The notes beneath the pieces were generated by a model. The model saw nothing but the letters and a program-made list of their open reading frames with translations. It ran no database searches and was not told where the DNA came from. From NCBI GenBank assembly GCA_964371995.1, contig CAYJPG010000095.1:1-11685 (forward strand): a stretch of DNA of 11,685 bases, read 5' to 3'. This DNA comes from SHZI01 sp964371995. Its GTDB lineage: Bacteria > Pseudomonadota > Gammaproteobacteria > Steroidobacterales > GCA-2729495. Within the stretch, counting starts at the first letter, position 1; each line of letters begins with the position of its first letter. The position numbers and the translations under genes were made by a program. Positions 1 through 6,498 of this stretch are shown here, in pieces.

Positions 1-214
1 CTGCAGGCTCTGCGTTGCAATCAGGGCTGCTGCCGGCTTTCTGTACAGCAAGGCCGAAGGCCCAAGCTGTTGTTTTCGATCAGTCTGTCCTCGTATTGGT
101 TCAACGGCGTCTGTAACTGTCCGATCTCGTGTCGGCTGGCTATACAAATGCCGCCACGCACGATCAGGCCGCACGGCGGGCTGGCCCGGATTTCGCCTGT
201 CATGGCGACCACCT

Positions 215-230
215 TGTGATCGCCGTCACA
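215..230. promoter_or_regulatory. CRP/Vfr/Clp-type binding site (perfect palindrome)
   Basis: TGTGA (215-219), six bases, TCACA (226-230) matches both half-sites of the consensus for CRP-family cAMP receptor proteins exactly. Its centre (222.5) lies about 90 bp upstream of the start predicted from the sigma-54 element at 286-301, a plausible position for a regulator. It overlaps a second inverted repeat, GGCGA-N11-TCGCC (204-224), which could be a site for another factor such as a sigma-54 activator. Binding is inferred from sequence only. The site could equally serve an unseen gene to the left. Confidence 0.5.
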
Positions 231-285
231 CTTTTCGGCCCAATATCCCGGCTTCTGTCAAATTCTGCGGTGTTCAGACGGATGG

Positions 286-301
286 TGGCGCGGAATTTGC
301 T
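286..301 (+). promoter_or_regulatory. Sigma-54 (RpoN) -24/-12 promoter
   Basis: The sequence TGGCGCG-GAAT-TTGCT fits the sigma-54 consensus TGGCACG-N4-TTGCW at every fixed position but one (A to G). The invariant GG (287-288) and GC (299-300) are separated by the required 10 bp. Transcription would start near 312, leaving a leader of about 107 nt before the ATG at 419. The downstream gene carries an exosortase sorting signal. PEP-CTERM/exosortase genomes often encode PrsR, an NtrC/AtoC-like response regulator with a sigma-54 interaction domain, so this promoter class fits the cargo. An activator protein would be required. Confidence 0.62.
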
Positions 302-418
302 CGCCATTCAGGCAAGGCGGCCAAATGCTCGTGCACTCCGGAGGAGTAGCCAGCCAAGTTGCTGATGTGTTAAAAGAAACCACGAGTAGACGCCAGGGCG
401 GAAGAAGGGATTCACACA

Positions 419-709
419 ATGAAAAAATCATTTTTAAGCATCGCAGCAATGGCAACCTTGCTGGTCATGTCCGGTAGCGTGAACGCGCAGTCCAGCACTG
501 ACTGGCAGAGCATCAACATCGATCGTGAGGCGATACTGGCCAAATTCTGCGAACGATACCCCGCTGCACGGATATGCACGCAGGTCATACGCGAAGTTCC
601 CGAAATTGATGCGAGCTCGGGTACCCAGGCGCTTGCGCTGGTACTCGGCATTGGCCTGCTCAGCGCAGAAGGTCTCCGCCGCCGCCGTCGGGCGATTCGC
701 AGCCGCTGA
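419..709 (+). CDS. Small secreted protein with VPEID-CTERM sorting signal (predicted exosortase substrate)
   Basis: This 96-residue protein is almost entirely sorting signals. An N-terminal signal peptide (MKK, hydrophobic 6-18, probable cleavage after VNA at 21-23) is followed by a mature core of only about 36 residues with two cysteines (C44, C53). At the C-terminus come VPEID (60-64) with ASSG, a hydrophobic helix (about 69-83) and a basic tail (RRRRR at 87-91). This is the layout of the VPEID-CTERM variant of PEP-CTERM signals, which is processed in the inner membrane by an exosortase, known for the exosortase E/protease type. The core matches no domain I recognise. The start is supported by GAAGAAGGGA ending 8 nt before the ATG. 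A sigma-54 type promoter lies about 107 nt upstream of the ATG and a hairpin follows the stop. No exosortase is encoded in this window, so the processing enzyme must lie elsewhere. The role may be surface or extracellular matrix, but this is inference. Confidence 0.85.
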   Translation: MKKSFLSIAAMATLLVMSGSVNAQSSTDWQSINIDREAILAKFCERYPAARICTQVIREVPEIDASSGTQALALVLGIGLLSAEGLRRRRRAIRSR

Positions 710-723
710 TTCCACTTCACTGA

Positions 724-749
724 CACCGGGTGGCTTGAGTCACCCGGTG
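724..749 (+). terminator. Hairpin after the VPEID-CTERM gene (possible terminator)
   Basis: A perfect 9-bp inverted repeat, CACCGGGTG (724-732) and CACCCGGTG (741-749), has an 8-nt loop and begins 15 nt after the stop codon at 707-709. No T-run follows on either strand, so it is not a classical intrinsic terminator. It may be a Rho-assisted terminator or a 3' stabilising stem. Confidence 0.4.
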
Positions 750-883
750 CTCTACAACCTCCGTATCAAAATCCGGTTAACGGACGTCCCGTTCTGCAGT
801 GGCGGGTGGCCTCCCGTGCTGATACCGGTTGTGACTTGCGTCGCGTGCGGCGCGGGCTCAGCATTGGCTGATGTCCCAACGAC

Positions 884-889
884 AGGAGT
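884..889 (+). promoter_or_regulatory. Ribosome binding site that decides a GTG start
   Basis: AGGAGT lies 5 nt before GTG at 894 (8 nt before the TTG at 897). The first in-frame ATG, at 948, has no comparable site in range. This favours a GTG (or TTG) start for the split-barrel gene over the later ATG. Confidence 0.55.
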
Positions 890-893
890 AAAG

Positions 894-1457
894 GTGTTGA
901 GTGTTGCCCACAAATGGCTTGAACAGGAACCATGGCCCACAACGGTAATGCCCAAGCCGCTGCTCGAATCGCGTATCGAGCGGGTGCTGACCATGACCAA
1001 CATCGGTTACCTGGGTACGGTCAGAAAGGATGGTTCACCCATCGTCAGTCCGGTCGAGTTCTATGCGGACGGGCTCGCGGTGTACATTTTTCCGCAACCC
1101 AACAGCCCCAAGGTCATGGCCCTGCGCCGCGATCCCCGGCTTAGCTTCGCGGTAGCCAACCCCATGGCGGGCTGGGCTTGCGTCATGGGTGCGCAGTTTT
1201 TCGGCAAGGGCTCGCTGCTGGATCCGGATACGCCGGAGTGGGAGCACGGGATGAAGGTCTTCAAGTGGGTGTCCTCAAGTTTCGAGCTTGGCAAGATCAA
1301 TGCGCAACCACCCCGCGGCCAGTTGCTGCGCATTGATCCCGACCGGATCGTCTATACCGAGCACTTCATGCGCAAGGAAGGTTACGCGCCGCGGCAGATC
1401 TGGGAACCCGGCGCATCGGGTGCGAAGGTTGTTCCAGGCCGGAATGCCACGGTTTAG
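894..1457 (+). CDS. Pyridoxamine 5'-phosphate oxidase (PNPOx)-like split-barrel protein
   Basis: The protein has 187 residues from the GTG at 894, or 169 from the ATG at 948. It looks like a small PNPOx-fold flavin (or F420/heme) binding protein. Residues 34-56 read as the usual first strands (GYLGTVRKDGSP, then VSPVEFYADG), followed by VYIFPQPNSPKVMALRRDP (64-81) and LSFAVANP (83-90). A later GKGSLL strand (105-109) and the C-terminal LLRIDPDRIVY (144-154) fit the barrel's closing strands. There is no signal peptide from the chosen start, so it should be cytoplasmic. The frame stays open upstream to 525, but that part overlaps the VPEID-CTERM gene and is not protein-like. It lies 66 bp before the cytochrome b561 gene on the same strand, which suggests an operon and a redox role. 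The substrate is unknown, and it is not the true biosynthetic PdxH, which is longer with different motifs. Confidence 0.8.
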   Translation: MLSVAHKWLEQEPWPTTVMPKPLLESRIERVLTMTNIGYLGTVRKDGSPIVSPVEFYADGLAVYIFPQPNSPKVMALRRDPRLSFAVANPMAGWACVMGAQFFGKGSLLDPDTPEWEHGMKVFKWVSSSFELGKINAQPPRGQLLRIDPDRIVYTEHFMRKEGYAPRQIWEPGASGAKVVPGRNATV

Positions 1458-1523
1458 CCGGAGGACCGGCCGGGGTCAAGATGCGGCCCCGGATCAGGTG
1501 AGCCCTCAACAGCAGGACATGGC

Positions 1524-2066
1524 ATGAGCAAGCAACTGGCGCCAGGCATGCAGGACCGGCGTTCGACGATCATGGGTTATGTGCTCGCGCTGCTGTTCTT
1601 CTTGCTGTTCATAAACATCATCAATCTGCCGAGAACCGCGCTCGATCAGCGGGCCACGCTGCGGCTGGTCCACGACAGTCTCGGCCTGATCGTGCTGCTG
1701 CTGGCGGCTGTCCGACTGTACTGGTACTACCGTGACCCGGCGCCCCAGCCACCGCCGGGGTTGCCGGAGAATTCCTTTGCCTTCAACCGGACCATTCTGG
1801 TGTTCCTCTACGCGACCTATACGGTCACCGGAGTGATCGGCTTCATCTATGCATGGGGCGAAGGGCGCGACATCGTGCTGTTTGGCGCTACTCTGCCGGC
1901 CATGGTGGCGCGTGGGGAAGCGGTGCGCATTCCCATGGGTTATTTGCACAGTTCGCTCGGGTTCTACTATCTGATGCTGCTTTCCATCTGGTTTGGCTTC
2001 GGTTTTTATCAGCACTGGCGCTACAAGGTCGGCCTGCGCAGGCTGCTGCCTGGCACCCGGGTCTGA
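1524..2066 (+). CDS. Cytochrome b561 family membrane protein
   Basis: This 180-residue protein has four predicted transmembrane helices, at about 16-34, 50-67, 89-110 and 141-162. The second helix, with LVHDSLGLIVLLLAAVRLYW (48-67), and the last, with LHSSLGFYYL (141-150), match the bacterial cytochrome b561 (CybB/YodB-like) pattern. Such proteins pass electrons between quinol or superoxide and partners through heme b. H50 and H142 correspond to one ligand pair. The usual His at the start of helix 1 is absent (STIMGY, 14-19), and the His expected 14 residues after H142 is W156, so probably only one heme is bound. H164 sits near the helix end. AGGA at 1514-1517 supports the ATG start. It follows the PNPOx-like gene and precedes the cytochrome c gene by 39 bp, probably as one transcript. 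Confidence 0.85.
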   Translation: MSKQLAPGMQDRRSTIMGYVLALLFFLLFINIINLPRTALDQRATLRLVHDSLGLIVLLLAAVRLYWYYRDPAPQPPPGLPENSFAFNRTILVFLYATYTVTGVIGFIYAWGEGRDIVLFGATLPAMVARGEAVRIPMGYLHSSLGFYYLMLLSIWFGFGFYQHWRYKVGLRRLLPGTRV

Positions 2067-2093
2067 ATTCATGGTGCTGAATCACGACGTTGC

Positions 2094-2099
2094 GGAGAG
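2094..2099 (+). promoter_or_regulatory. Ribosome binding site that decides a TTG start
   Basis: GGAGAG lies 6-8 nt before TTG at 2106. No ATG nearby has a comparable site; the next in-frame ATG (2142) falls inside the membrane anchor. It therefore supports the rare TTG start of the cytochrome c gene. Confidence 0.55.
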
Positions 2100-2105
2100 C
2101 AGAAG

Positions 2106-2639
2106 TTGAGCGTCTCAGCGGGTACCCGTATTTTTCATTCGATGGTGCTGCTGGCGTTCCTGGCGCTCGCGGTGTACTTCCCTTATCTCTGGTTCGGCGT
2201 AGTCCCCTTCGGGACCGACAACGTAGTACCGCAGGCCGAGATCGAGCGCCTGCTGGCGGGCAAGGATCTGCCCGACTACTACGCCGAACCGTTGCCGCCG
2301 ATCTCCGCTGACCAACTGGAGGCGGAAAAGGTTGCCTTCACCTGGTGTCGTTTCTGTCACACGCTGGAAGAGGGTGGTGAGAACCGGGTCGGTCCGAACC
2401 TCCACCGGATTGTCGGCAAGCCGGCCGCCGTCGCGCCGCACTTCGTCTACTCGCAGGCGTTTATCGATGCGCGCAACAACGGACTGGTCTGGACACCCGA
2501 GACGCTGGCTGCTTTCATCGCCGCCAACAAGGCCGTGGTGCCGCATAACCGGATGCGATATCCGCCGATGATCGGTTTTGAAGTCAGCGCAGAACGCGAT
2601 CGCCAGATGCTCGATTATCTGATGCGCATGACGCGTTGA
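2106..2639 (+). CDS. Membrane-anchored monoheme cytochrome c (class I-like)
   Basis: This 177-residue protein has a single N-terminal hydrophobic anchor or uncleaved signal (about 13-33) and a periplasmic cytochrome c domain. The heme attachment motif is CRFCH (81-85), followed by NRVGPNLHRIVGK (93-105), typical of class I cytochromes. The likely axial methionine is M150 in VPHNRMRYPP, with M155 as an alternative. The C-terminal helix (163-176) fits the fold. A stretch of about 45 residues (34-79) separates anchor and heme, perhaps as a tether. The TTG start is supported by GGAGAG at 2094-2099. It follows cytochrome b561 on the same strand and is its likely electron partner. Its stop lies 9 bp from the stop of the convergent cysteine synthase gene. 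Confidence 0.87.
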   Translation: MSVSAGTRIFHSMVLLAFLALAVYFPYLWFGVVPFGTDNVVPQAEIERLLAGKDLPDYYAEPLPPISADQLEAEKVAFTWCRFCHTLEEGGENRVGPNLHRIVGKPAAVAPHFVYSQAFIDARNNGLVWTPETLAAFIAANKAVVPHNRMRYPPMIGFEVSAERDRQMLDYLMRMTR

Positions 2640-2658
2640 GGCTCCGCTTCAGGCGTCA
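2629..2658. terminator. Shared hairpin spanning two convergent stop codons
   Basis: TGACGC (2629-2634) pairs with GCGTCA (2653-2658), and inside it TGAGG (2637-2641) pairs with CTTCA (2647-2651) including one G-T pair, around a 5-nt loop. The stem covers the stop codons of the forward cytochrome c and reverse cysteine synthase genes. It could limit read-through in both directions. No T-run follows on either strand, so termination is uncertain. Confidence 0.3.
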
Positions 2659-3665
2659 AGCTTCAGCCAGTCAGGCAGCGTCAGTCCTTTTTCGGCCAGA
2701 AACTGCCGGTTGAACAGCCGCTGCCGGTAGCGCAAGCCTGAGTCGCACAGCAGGGTCACTATCACGTGACCGGGACCCAGCAGTTTTGCCATGCGCACCG
2801 CACCGGCGACGTTTACGGCACTTGAGCCGCCGACCAGCAAGCCTTCTTTGCCGATCAGTTCATAGACCAGCGGGATCGATTCGCTGTCCGGGATCTGGAA
2901 AGCCGTATCTACCGGTGTGCCTTCGAGATTGGCCGTAACGCGACTGTTGCCGATGCCTTCGCTGATCGAACTGCCTTCGGCCTTGAGCTCGCCATGCGTG
3001 TAGTAGCTGTACAGCGCAGAGCCCTGGGGATCCGCCAGGCCGATCCGGATGGCCGGATTGCGTGCCTTGAGTCCGCGTGCCGTCCCCGCCAGCGTTCCGC
3101 CGGTGCCAACCGAGCAGATGAAGGCATGCACGGAGCCATTGGTCTGTGCCCAGATTTCGGCTGCCGTGGTCTGCTCGTGCCAGTCGCGATTGGCAGTGTT
3201 GTCGAACTGGTTGGCCCAAGCCGCACCCTGTGGTGCGGTCTTGTCGAGTTCTGCGGCCAGCCGCTGCGACTGATGCACAAAGTGGTTCGGGTTCGTGAAG
3301 GGGACGGCTGGTACCAACCGTACATCGGCGCCATAGGCGCGCAGCGTATCGACCTTGTCCCGGCTCTGGTTGTCAGGCATCACGATCACCGTGCGATAGC
3401 CGAGGCTGTTGCCGACCACCGCCAGACCAATGCCCGTATTGCCGGCGGTCCCTTCGACGATGGTACCGCCAGGTCGCAGTGTGCCGCGTCGTTCCGCATC
3501 GCGCACGATGCCAAGTGCAGCGCGATCCTTGACCGAACCACCCGGATTCATGAACTCTGCCTTGCCGAGGATCTCGCAGCCGGTGGCAGCCGAGAAATGG
3601 TTGAGGCGGATCAGCGGCGTGTTGCCGATGCAGTCCACGAGTCGGGTGAATGCGGGCCGGGTCAT
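2649..3665 (-). CDS. cysK: Cysteine synthase A (O-acetylserine sulfhydrylase)
   Basis: This PLP enzyme makes cysteine from O-acetylserine and sulfide in the cytoplasm. From the ATG at 3665 it has 338 residues, close to the family norm. Landmarks are GNTPLIRL (14-21), the PLP lysine K46 in NPGGSVKDRA, the substrate loop EGTAGNTG (71-78), the phosphate-binding GTGGT (187-191), and near the C-terminus CDSG followed by RY. The substrate loop has Ala where E. coli CysK has Ser (TSGNTG); the TAGNTG form occurs in other members. The frame can be extended to a TTG at 3698, 4 nt after the prfA stop, but the added residues are not conserved-looking. It probably forms an operon with prfA, an unusual pairing. 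A cystathionine beta-synthase-like activity is less likely because there is no regulatory domain. Confidence 0.93.
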   Translation of the reverse strand: MTRPAFTRLVDCIGNTPLIRLNHFSAATGCEILGKAEFMNPGGSVKDRAALGIVRDAERRGTLRPGGTIVEGTAGNTGIGLAVVGNSLGYRTVIVMPDNQSRDKVDTLRAYGADVRLVPAVPFTNPNHFVHQSQRLAAELDKTAPQGAAWANQFDNTANRDWHEQTTAAEIWAQTNGSVHAFICSVGTGGTLAGTARGLKARNPAIRIGLADPQGSALYSYYTHGELKAEGSSISEGIGNSRVTANLEGTPVDTAFQIPDSESIPLVYELIGKEGLLVGGSSAVNVAGAVRMAKLLGPGHVIVTLLCDSGLRYRQRLFNRQFLAEKGLTLPDWLKLDA

Positions 3666-3702
3666 GTCGAGCTTCTGTGCAGAGTGATTCGGCGGCAAGT
3701 CT

Positions 3703-4785
3703 TCAGTTATCCAGGGCGGCGAGCTGTTCCGCCTGGTATTCGTTGATCAGGGGTTCGATCACCTGGTCCAGATCACCTTCCAGGATAAAGTCGAGCTTGT
3801 ACAGCGTCAGATTGATGCGGTGATCGGTGACACGACTCTGCGCGTAATTGTAGGTACGGATGCGCTCGGACCGGTCGCCGGTGCCGACCTGGCTCTTGCG
3901 CCGCTCGGCCTGTTCGCTGTGCTGTTTGCGCAGCGCCGAGTCGAGCAACCGGGCCTTGAGCAGGGCGAGCGCCCGGGCCTTGTTCTTGTGCTGCGAGCGT
4001 TCGTCCTGGCATTCCACGACGAGTCCCGAAGGCAGATGCGTGATGCGCACTGCCGAGTCGGTCTTGTTGACGTGCTGTCCGCCGGCCCCGGAGGCCCGGT
4101 AGGTGTCGATCCGCAGCTCTGCCGGGTTGATCGCTATGGCGTCGATCTCCTCCGGTTCGGGCAGCACGGCGACCGTACAGGTAGAGGTATGCACGCGTCC
4201 CTGCGCTTCTGTTTCCGGCACGCGCTGCACGCGATGGGCGCCGGATTCAAACTTGAGCCGTGAATAGGCGCCGCGACCGATGATCCGGCTGATGATTTCC
4301 TTGTAGCCGCCGTGTTCGCCGGCGCTGGAATTCACGATCTCGATCTGCCAGCCGCGCGACTCCGCATACTTTGAATACATGCGGAACAGGTCGCCGGCGA
4401 AAATCGCCGCTTCGTCGCCCCCGGCAGCCGCGCGGATCTCCAGATAGATATTGCTGTCGTCGTAGGGGTCTTTGGCTATCAGCTGCAACCGGACCTTCGA
4501 CTCGATGGCATCGAGCTCACTGCGTGTGCGCGCAAGTTCTTCCTGTCCCAGGCGGCGTAGCTCCGCATCGCTGTCATTGATCATGTCCATTGCCGCGGCC
4601 TGGTCGGCTTCGGTTTTCCGCCAGGTGTGAAACAGGCTGACCACGGGTTCGATCTGCGCGTATTCGCGGGACAGGTCGCGGAAGCGGGCCTGGTCACCGA
4701 GTATCTTCGGATCGGTCAGCAATCCACCCAGCTCTTCGGAGCGGGCGGCAAGTTTCTCGAGTTTTCCGACAATGGAGGCCTGCAT
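3703..4785 (-). CDS. prfA: Peptide chain release factor 1
   Basis: RF1 ends translation at UAA and UAG codons by triggering peptidyl-tRNA hydrolysis in the ribosome. The 360 residues match the usual length. The stop-codon recognition PxT motif is PET (190-192) within VQRVPETEAQGRVHTST. The catalytic GGQ is at 235-237 in ASGAGGQHVNKTDSAVR. The N-terminal helical domain (1-110) and the conserved EIRAAAGGDEA (116-126) are intact, and there is no sign of the +1 frameshift site found in RF2 genes. prmC, which methylates the GGQ glutamine and commonly follows prfA, is absent; cysK follows instead. hemA, usually upstream, is absent too. No clear Shine-Dalgarno precedes the ATG. Confidence 0.97.
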   Translation of the reverse strand: MQASIVGKLEKLAARSEELGGLLTDPKILGDQARFRDLSREYAQIEPVVSLFHTWRKTEADQAAAMDMINDSDAELRRLGQEELARTRSELDAIESKVRLQLIAKDPYDDSNIYLEIRAAAGGDEAAIFAGDLFRMYSKYAESRGWQIEIVNSSAGEHGGYKEIISRIIGRGAYSRLKFESGAHRVQRVPETEAQGRVHTSTCTVAVLPEPEEIDAIAINPAELRIDTYRASGAGGQHVNKTDSAVRITHLPSGLVVECQDERSQHKNKARALALLKARLLDSALRKQHSEQAERRKSQVGTGDRSERIRTYNYAQSRVTDHRINLTLYKLDFILEGDLDQVIEPLINEYQAEQLAALDN

Positions 4786-4804
4786 TACGGCTATTATCTC
4801 TGAC

Positions 4805-6496
4805 GTGAAGCATCGCGCTGACCCACAAGATTACCGCATTGCCCCGGTCCTCCTGCTACTTGCGTTGTCTGTCCTGACAAACGCGGTCGCTGCAGATGCC
4901 GGATCAGTTGCTGCCGTTTCCCCGGATAGTCCGGATCTCCATATGCAGCTGGCCGAGCAGGCCCTGCAGGACAAGGAGCTGGTTACGGCTGCCCGTGAGT
5001 TCACGGTTGCGGCCGAACTCAGTGACGACGTGACACTGGTCGAGCGGGCGACCCAGTTTACGCTTGGCGTCGGCTTTGATGCGCTGGCGGAGCGTGCCGC
5101 AGAACGCTGGACGGTGCTTGCGCCGGACAACCAGATCGCGCACGCGATCCGCGGGCGACTGCAGTTACGGCGACACGCGGTCGATGCAGCAACCGCGAGT
5201 TTTGAGCTTGCGCTCGGCTCCGTAGAGCCGCGTCGCGACGAGGTCTATCTCGCGCTCGCCAGTGACCTGAGCACGGAGGGCAATGCGCAACTGGTGACCC
5301 GGCTTCTGTCGCGTCTTGCGGCACAGGACCCGCTGGCGCCGGGCCTGCAGCTCGCGCTCGGCACTGCGGCACTGCGCTCCGGGAATCCGGAACTCGCCAT
5401 GGCTGCCGGCGAGCGCGCGGCCCAGGACGATCCGGGCTGGACCGAACCGAAGCTGCTGGTCGCGCGCGTGCTGATTGCGACAGGGCGGACCGATGAAGGT
5501 CTGGAGCGTGTCAATGCGCTGGTGGCCGAAGACGAGAGTCCGCTGTCTGACCTCGCCTATGCGCGGCTGCTGGCTGATGCCGGCAAGACTGATGAGGCGC
5601 GTGCCCGGCTTGACGGGCTGGTGTCGCGCTATGGTATGCGTGATGAAATCATTCGCACGCTGGCATTCATGGATCTGGCTGCCGGCGATCTGGACGCAGC
5701 TGACCGGCGCTTTGAAGAAATGGAGCCCACCGGCCAGGATCGCTTTGAAAGCTTCTATTACCGGGCGCTGGTTGCCGTCGAGAAGGGCGATGCGGATGCC
5801 GCACGCCGCTACTATCAGCGGATCAGTTCCGGGCCCTATCTGGTGCTGGCACAACTCGCCATCGCCGAGACCTGGCGGCGCGAGGACAAACTGGACAGCG
5901 CGATCGGAAGCCTGGAGGCTTTCAGTGAGGATCATCCGGCGCAAGCCTGGGAGGTGTTCCGGTATCAGGCCGAGCTGCTGCAGCTCGCAGGACGTCCGGC
6001 CGAGGCACTCGCGGTATACGACAAGGCGCTCGAGTACAAACCTGCCTCAATTGAAATCCTGCTCTCGCGCAGTGGCCTCCTGGAACAGCTTGACCGGATT
6101 GATGATGCGCTGGCCGATCTCGAGCGGGCGGTGCAGATCGCGCCGGACGATGCCCTGGTCCTCAATGCCTACGGCTACATTCTCGCCAATCGAACGCACC
6201 AGAGCCGGGCTGCCTGGATCCATGTCCGACGCGCGCTCGAGCTGGTGCCGCACAATCCACCGATCCTCGACAGTGTCGGCTGGGCACTGTTCAGGATGGG
6301 CCGCTACGAAGAGGCGCGCAGCTATCTCGAGGAGGCATACGCGCTGCTGCAGGATCCTGAACTCGCGAGCCACCTTGCCGAGATCTACTGGAAACTGCAG
6401 GAACGCGACCGGGCTCGCGAACTCCTGAATGCGACGCTTGAGGCCTGGCCAGACAGCAAGCCGGCGCAACAGACTGCGGAGCGGCTGCTGCATTGA
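4805..6496 (+). CDS. Exported tetratricopeptide repeat protein upstream of lolB
   Basis: The protein has 563 residues from the GTG at 4805 and consists of TPR-like helical repeats that form a protein-binding scaffold. A signal peptide is visible (hydrophobic 13-28, likely cleavage after AVAA at 30), so the repeats should be periplasmic or membrane-attached. The best repeats are in the C-terminal half, for example GRPAEALAVYDKALEYKP and DRIDDALADLERAVQIAP. The final 110 residues carry the hallmark AYGYILANRT, ILDSVGWALFRMGRYEEA and DPELASHLAEIYW of the TPR protein found next to lolB in Pseudomonas and relatives. An ATG at 4772 would add 11 residues but overlap the divergent prfA start by 14 bp, so I prefer GTG. 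Neither start has a clear ribosome site. It ends 2 nt before the lolB ATG, suggesting translational coupling. Its exact function is unknown; a role alongside outer-membrane lipoprotein work is inferred from position. Confidence 0.88.
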   Translation: MKHRADPQDYRIAPVLLLLALSVLTNAVAADAGSVAAVSPDSPDLHMQLAEQALQDKELVTAAREFTVAAELSDDVTLVERATQFTLGVGFDALAERAAERWTVLAPDNQIAHAIRGRLQLRRHAVDAATASFELALGSVEPRRDEVYLALASDLSTEGNAQLVTRLLSRLAAQDPLAPGLQLALGTAALRSGNPELAMAAGERAAQDDPGWTEPKLLVARVLIATGRTDEGLERVNALVAEDESPLSDLAYARLLADAGKTDEARARLDGLVSRYGMRDEIIRTLAFMDLAAGDLDAADRRFEEMEPTGQDRFESFYYRALVAVEKGDADAARRYYQRISSGPYLVLAQLAIAETWRREDKLDSAIGSLEAFSEDHPAQAWEVFRYQAELLQLAGRPAEALAVYDKALEYKPASIEILLSRSGLLEQLDRIDDALADLERAVQIAPDDALVLNAYGYILANRTHQSRAAWIHVRRALELVPHNPPILDSVGWALFRMGRYEEARSYLEEAYALLQDPELASHLAEIYWKLQERDRARELLNATLEAWPDSKPAQQTAERLLH

Positions 6497-6498
6497 TC

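Larger units (their letters stand above)
1..418. other. Non-coding / regulatory stretch upstream of the VPEID-CTERM gene
   Basis: I find no convincing gene here. Two forward frames are open from the left edge (to 219 and to 349), and a reverse frame is open from about 257 to 21. Their translations are rich in Cys, Arg and Pro and resemble no family I know. What can be seen is regulatory: a perfect TGTGA-N6-TCACA palindrome at 215-230, a sigma-54 type element at 286-301, and a predicted leader of about 107 nt (about 312-418) with a small hairpin (ACTCC 335-339 paired with GGAGT 343-347). The 3' end of an upstream gene or a decayed gene in 1-200 cannot be excluded. Confidence 0.5.

Noticed and set aside
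21..212. Reverse 60-63 residue frame in the left flank
   Set aside because: Cys-rich, unrecognisable, with a weak start; it lies in the region with regulatory motifs. A decayed gene remains possible.
359..387. Sigma-70 promoter candidate (TTGCTG/TTAAAA) before the VPEID-CTERM gene
   Set aside because: The hexamers are only about 5 bp apart and no properly spaced pair was found; the sigma-54 element fits far better.
525..893. Upstream in-frame extension of the PNPOx-like gene to 525
   Set aside because: It overlaps the VPEID-CTERM gene in another frame, its residues look non-protein-like, and a better start with AGGAGT exists at 894.
3666..3698. TTG start extending cysK by 11 residues
   Set aside because: Residues before MTRPAFTRLVDCIGNTP are not family-like, and the ATG at 3665 fits the usual N-terminus; kept only as an alternative.
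2994..3746. Long forward frame antisense to cysK
   Set aside because: It is a shadow of the clearly conserved cysK on the other strand; high GC creates such open frames.
5165..5944. Long reverse frame, and a forward +2 frame at 5475-6428, over the TPR gene
   Set aside because: Both are shadows of the TPR coding sequence and show no domain signatures.
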